A DNA stretch of 64,000 nt from an uncultured Lachnospira sp. (GTDB taxonomy: Bacteria; Bacillota; Clostridia; Lachnospirales; Lachnospiraceae): assembly GCA_910585095.1 (NCBI GenBank), contig CAJUBU010000008.1:8270-72269 (forward strand), read 5' to 3'. Positions within the stretch are counted from its first letter, which is position 1. Every line of letters begins with the position of its first letter. The position numbers and the translations under genes were made by a program. The notes beneath the pieces are model-generated. The model was not told the origin of the DNA, searched no databases, and was given only the letters and a program-made list of their open reading frames with translations. Of this stretch, positions 61,824-64,000 are shown in pieces.

Positions 61824-61920
61824 GGGGCTGTTGCAAAATGAGCAATTTTATAAGATGTGATATCATATCCATTTGTGGATTTCATATTTTGTATAAAAAT
61901 TCATTTTGCAGCAGCTTTTA
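61824..61920. terminator. Dispersed palindromic element III, copy 3 (terminator)
   Basis: GGGGCTGTTGCAAAATGA pairs with TCATTTTGCAGCAGCTTTT. The centre is itself nested (ATTTTATA..ATATC / GATTTCATATTTTGTATAAAAAT), making the ~97-bp element almost one long palindrome. Confidence 0.75.
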
Positions 61921-61997
61921 TTGTTGTCAAATAAGTTTATAAAATATATTTATTATTGGTTGACAAAGGATGATTTGTAAATGTTGGAGGCTTATAT

Positions 61998-63719
61998 ATG
62001 AGCAATTGGAGAGTGTATTGCAAGAAAGCAGATTTTGTTGAAATTGGCAAAGAATATGGGGTAGACCAAGTTATTGCCAGAATAGCAAGGAATAGAAATA
62101 TATGTACAAAAGAAGAGTTGGACACCTATTTTTCAGCTTCGTATCAATCCCTTCACAATCCAAGACAGATGAAGGATTTGGTAAAAGCAGTTGAGATTAT
62201 TAACAAAAAAATAGAAGATGGTGTTAAAATTAGAGTAGTGGGCGATTATGACGTCGATGGGATATGTTCTACAACTATTCTTGTAAAGGCAATTAAAGCT
62301 TGTGGAGGAATGGTTGATTATAGTGTGCCGGACAGGGTAAATGATGGATATGGAATTAATATAGCCATTATTGACAAAGCGCTGCAAGATGGTATTGACA
62401 CTATTGTTACTTGCGATAATGGAATTGCTGCGATTGAGCAGATTAATTATGCAAAGTCAAAGGGAATGACGATAGTGGTAACAGACCACCATGAAATTCC
62501 TTTTGATGAACATCATGGAGAAAAACATTATATGTATTCTAAAGCCGATGCCATTGTTGACCCTAAACAGGAAACTTGTGAATACCCCTTTAAAATGCTG
62601 TGTGGAGCAGGCATTGCTTATGAGATGATGCAAATTTTATATGAGTATAGAAGGTCGCAGAAATTAAAAGAACTTGAGGAGTATAAACAATTAGCGGCGA
62701 TTGCCTCCATATGTGATTTGGTTGATTTGGTTGACGAGAACCGAATTCTTGTGCGATTCGGATTAGATACCATGAAAGATACAAGAAATAAAGGAATACG
62801 CGCATTGGCAGATATATGTGCCATTGATTTATCAGAAATTTCTTCTTATCATGTTGGTTTTGTGCTAGGACCTTGTTTAAATGCCAGCGGTCGCTTGGAA
62901 AAGGCAGATATTGCAATACGTTTATTGATGACAGAGGATGCAAATGAGGCAAAAGAGCTTGCACAGCATGTAAAGATGCTAAATGAAACACGAAAAGAGA
63001 TGACAGAGGAAGAGACGCAAAAGGCAATTGACATGGTAAATAACAGCGATTTAAAAAATGATACAGTATTGCTGATATATTTGCCTTCATGCCATGAGAG
63101 CATTGCGGGGATTATTGCAGGAAGGGTAAAAGAACATTTCTATAAACCAACCTTTGTTATAACAAAGTCCGTTGAGGGCGTAAAAGGTTCTGGAAGGTCT
63201 ATCGAAAAGTACAACATGTATGAAGAGATTAATAAATGTAAAAATCTGCTCACAAAATTTGGCGGGCATCCAATGGCGGCAGGCTTATCTTTTCCAGAGG
63301 AACATATAGAACTTTTAAGAAAAATGCTGAACCAAAATCAGACATTGACAGAAAATGATTTAATTCCTGTTCATTGGGTAGATGTTGCTATGCCATTATG
63401 GTATGTGACAATGGAATTGATTAATCAGTTTAAAAGATTAGAACCTTTTGGAACAGGCAATGAAAAGCCTTTATTTGCCGATTCTAATCTTCTTGTAAAA
63501 AGTGTGGATATTATTGGGAAAAACAAGAATGTTGCAAAATTTGTTTTGGAAGATGCCGATGGTCGAATGTTTGACGGCATTATGTTTAAGATAAGTGAAG
63601 AAAATTTGCCAATAAAAGGACAAATAATATCCATATTGTATTATCCGTCCATTAATGAGTATAATGGAAGAAAGAAAATCCAATTTGTTATTGAAGAAAT
63701 AAAGGTGAAAGTTAAATAA
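61998..63719 (+). CDS. recJ: Single-stranded-DNA-specific exonuclease RecJ
   Basis: 573-residue 5'-3' exonuclease for repair and recombination. DHH motifs are in VVGDYDVDGICSTTIL, VTCDNGIAAIEQ and VVTDHHEIPFDEHHG; the DHHA1 part has SCHESIAGIIAGRVKEHF and VKGSGRSIEKYNMYE with GGHPMAAGLSF. An OB-like C-terminal region (LVKSVDIIGKNKNVAKFVLED) completes the RecJ fold. TTGGAGG lies 12 bases before the ATG. A lipoprotein gene follows after 28 bases. Confidence 0.95.
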   Translation: MSNWRVYCKKADFVEIGKEYGVDQVIARIARNRNICTKEELDTYFSASYQSLHNPRQMKDLVKAVEIINKKIEDGVKIRVVGDYDVDGICSTTILVKAIKACGGMVDYSVPDRVNDGYGINIAIIDKALQDGIDTIVTCDNGIAAIEQINYAKSKGMTIVVTDHHEIPFDEHHGEKHYMYSKADAIVDPKQETCEYPFKMLCGAGIAYEMMQILYEYRRSQKLKELEEYKQLAAIASICDLVDLVDENRILVRFGLDTMKDTRNKGIRALADICAIDLSEISSYHVGFVLGPCLNASGRLEKADIAIRLLMTEDANEAKELAQHVKMLNETRKEMTEEETQKAIDMVNNSDLKNDTVLLIYLPSCHESIAGIIAGRVKEHFYKPTFVITKSVEGVKGSGRSIEKYNMYEEINKCKNLLTKFGGHPMAAGLSFPEEHIELLRKMLNQNQTLTENDLIPVHWVDVAMPLWYVTMELINQFKRLEPFGTGNEKPLFADSNLLVKSVDIIGKNKNVAKFVLEDADGRMFDGIMFKISEENLPIKGQIISILYYPSINEYNGRKKIQFVIEEIKVKVK

Positions 63720-63747
63720 AAAATAGAAAGGAATGGTTTAATTAAAA

Positions 63748-64000
63748 ATGAAAAAATGGATAAAGAGAATCGTTATGGCAATGATTTGTGTAACAATGTT
63801 TGCCATAACAGCATGTCAGACAAACAGCACTGCAAACAATGATGGCACAACAAATCAGCCTACAACAGAGGGCAATGCGACAACAAATGCCACGCTTGAC
63901 TATGTATCGCAACATGTTAAAGTGGCAGCTTTAAAAGGTCCAACAGCGATTGGTATGGTAAAATTGATGAAAGACAGCAAAGAGGGGCAGGCTGCCAATG
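63748..64000 (+). CDS. Solute-binding lipoprotein, N-terminal part (cut by window edge)
   Basis: 84 residues visible, no stop before the window end. Signal peptide (KKWIKRIVMAMICVTMFAIT) with lipobox ITAC near residue 23, then a Thr/Asn-rich linker and VKVAALKGPTAIGMVKLMKD, which resembles the start of periplasmic binding proteins of the nitrate/sulfonate/thiamine-precursor (TauA/NMT1-like) group in Lachnospiraceae. AGAAAGG at 63725-63731 lies upstream. Permease and ATPase genes, if any, are outside the window. Confidence 0.7.
   Translation, partial: MKKWIKRIVMAMICVTMFAITACQTNSTANNDGTTNQPTTEGNATTNATLDYVSQHVKVAALKGPTAIGMVKLMKDSKEGQAAN

Overview
The window is low-GC, with AAAGGAGG-type ribosome sites, sigma-A promoters of TTGACA-N17-TATAAT type, and genes that together point to a clostridial Firmicute, most likely a Lachnospiraceae gut bacterium: oxygen-independent HemZ, a split PurO-like/AICAR-transformylase pair, fused SecDF, and the SCIFF peptide with its radical-SAM maturase next to secDF and recJ. 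Genus cannot be fixed by reading alone.

Layout. 1-8.1 kb: end of a metallo-beta-lactamase-fold hydrolase, hemZ, an HD-GYP protein, aspS, a chemoreceptor with a lysine-repeat N-terminus, and glyA. 8.2-16 kb: arginine synthesis, with argG divergent from argC-argJ-argB-argD, then an orphan solute-binding lipoprotein and a small DMT permease. 16-32 kb: mixed housekeeping and hypothetical genes (DUF5050, zinc-ribbon membrane protein with a 42-bp minisatellite, second chemoreceptor, pheA, purine genes, PHP phosphoesterase, half-length MreB-like protein, FGE-like protein, phospholipase C-like/DUF1653 pair, citrate synthase, recQ).

32.3-46.7 kb is the accessory region. A GHKL sensor kinase and a response regulator with a Spo0A-type output domain flank a 23-residue peptide gene with five tryptophans and a very strong ribosome site. 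CAACA repeats with about 10-bp spacing sit in front of the regulator promoter and in front of the peptide promoter, suggesting a peptide-centred signalling circuit. Downstream lie small hypotheticals, three almost identical lipoprotein genes in tandem (about 1-kb unit, mosaic), a five-gene ABC-2 type transporter block, a decayed small-gene paralogue, and a second block of secreted protein, lipoprotein and two permeases.

46.7-64 kb: gltB-gltD, an HPr-like protein without the usual histidine, two tRNA-Leu genes (CAG and AAG), a MshEN-CheX-receiver fusion, thiD with an AEC transporter, the SCIFF RiPP locus, secDF, recJ and the start of a lipoprotein.

Three families of dispersed palindromic elements run through the window. 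The most striking is a ~110-nt element found three times directly upstream of argB, thiD and the PHP gene. In each copy a 9-nt hairpin loop can pair with a segment just before the Shine-Dalgarno, with compensatory and wobble changes between copies: a candidate pseudoknotted cis-regulatory RNA. No IS element, phage, CRISPR array or rRNA was found.
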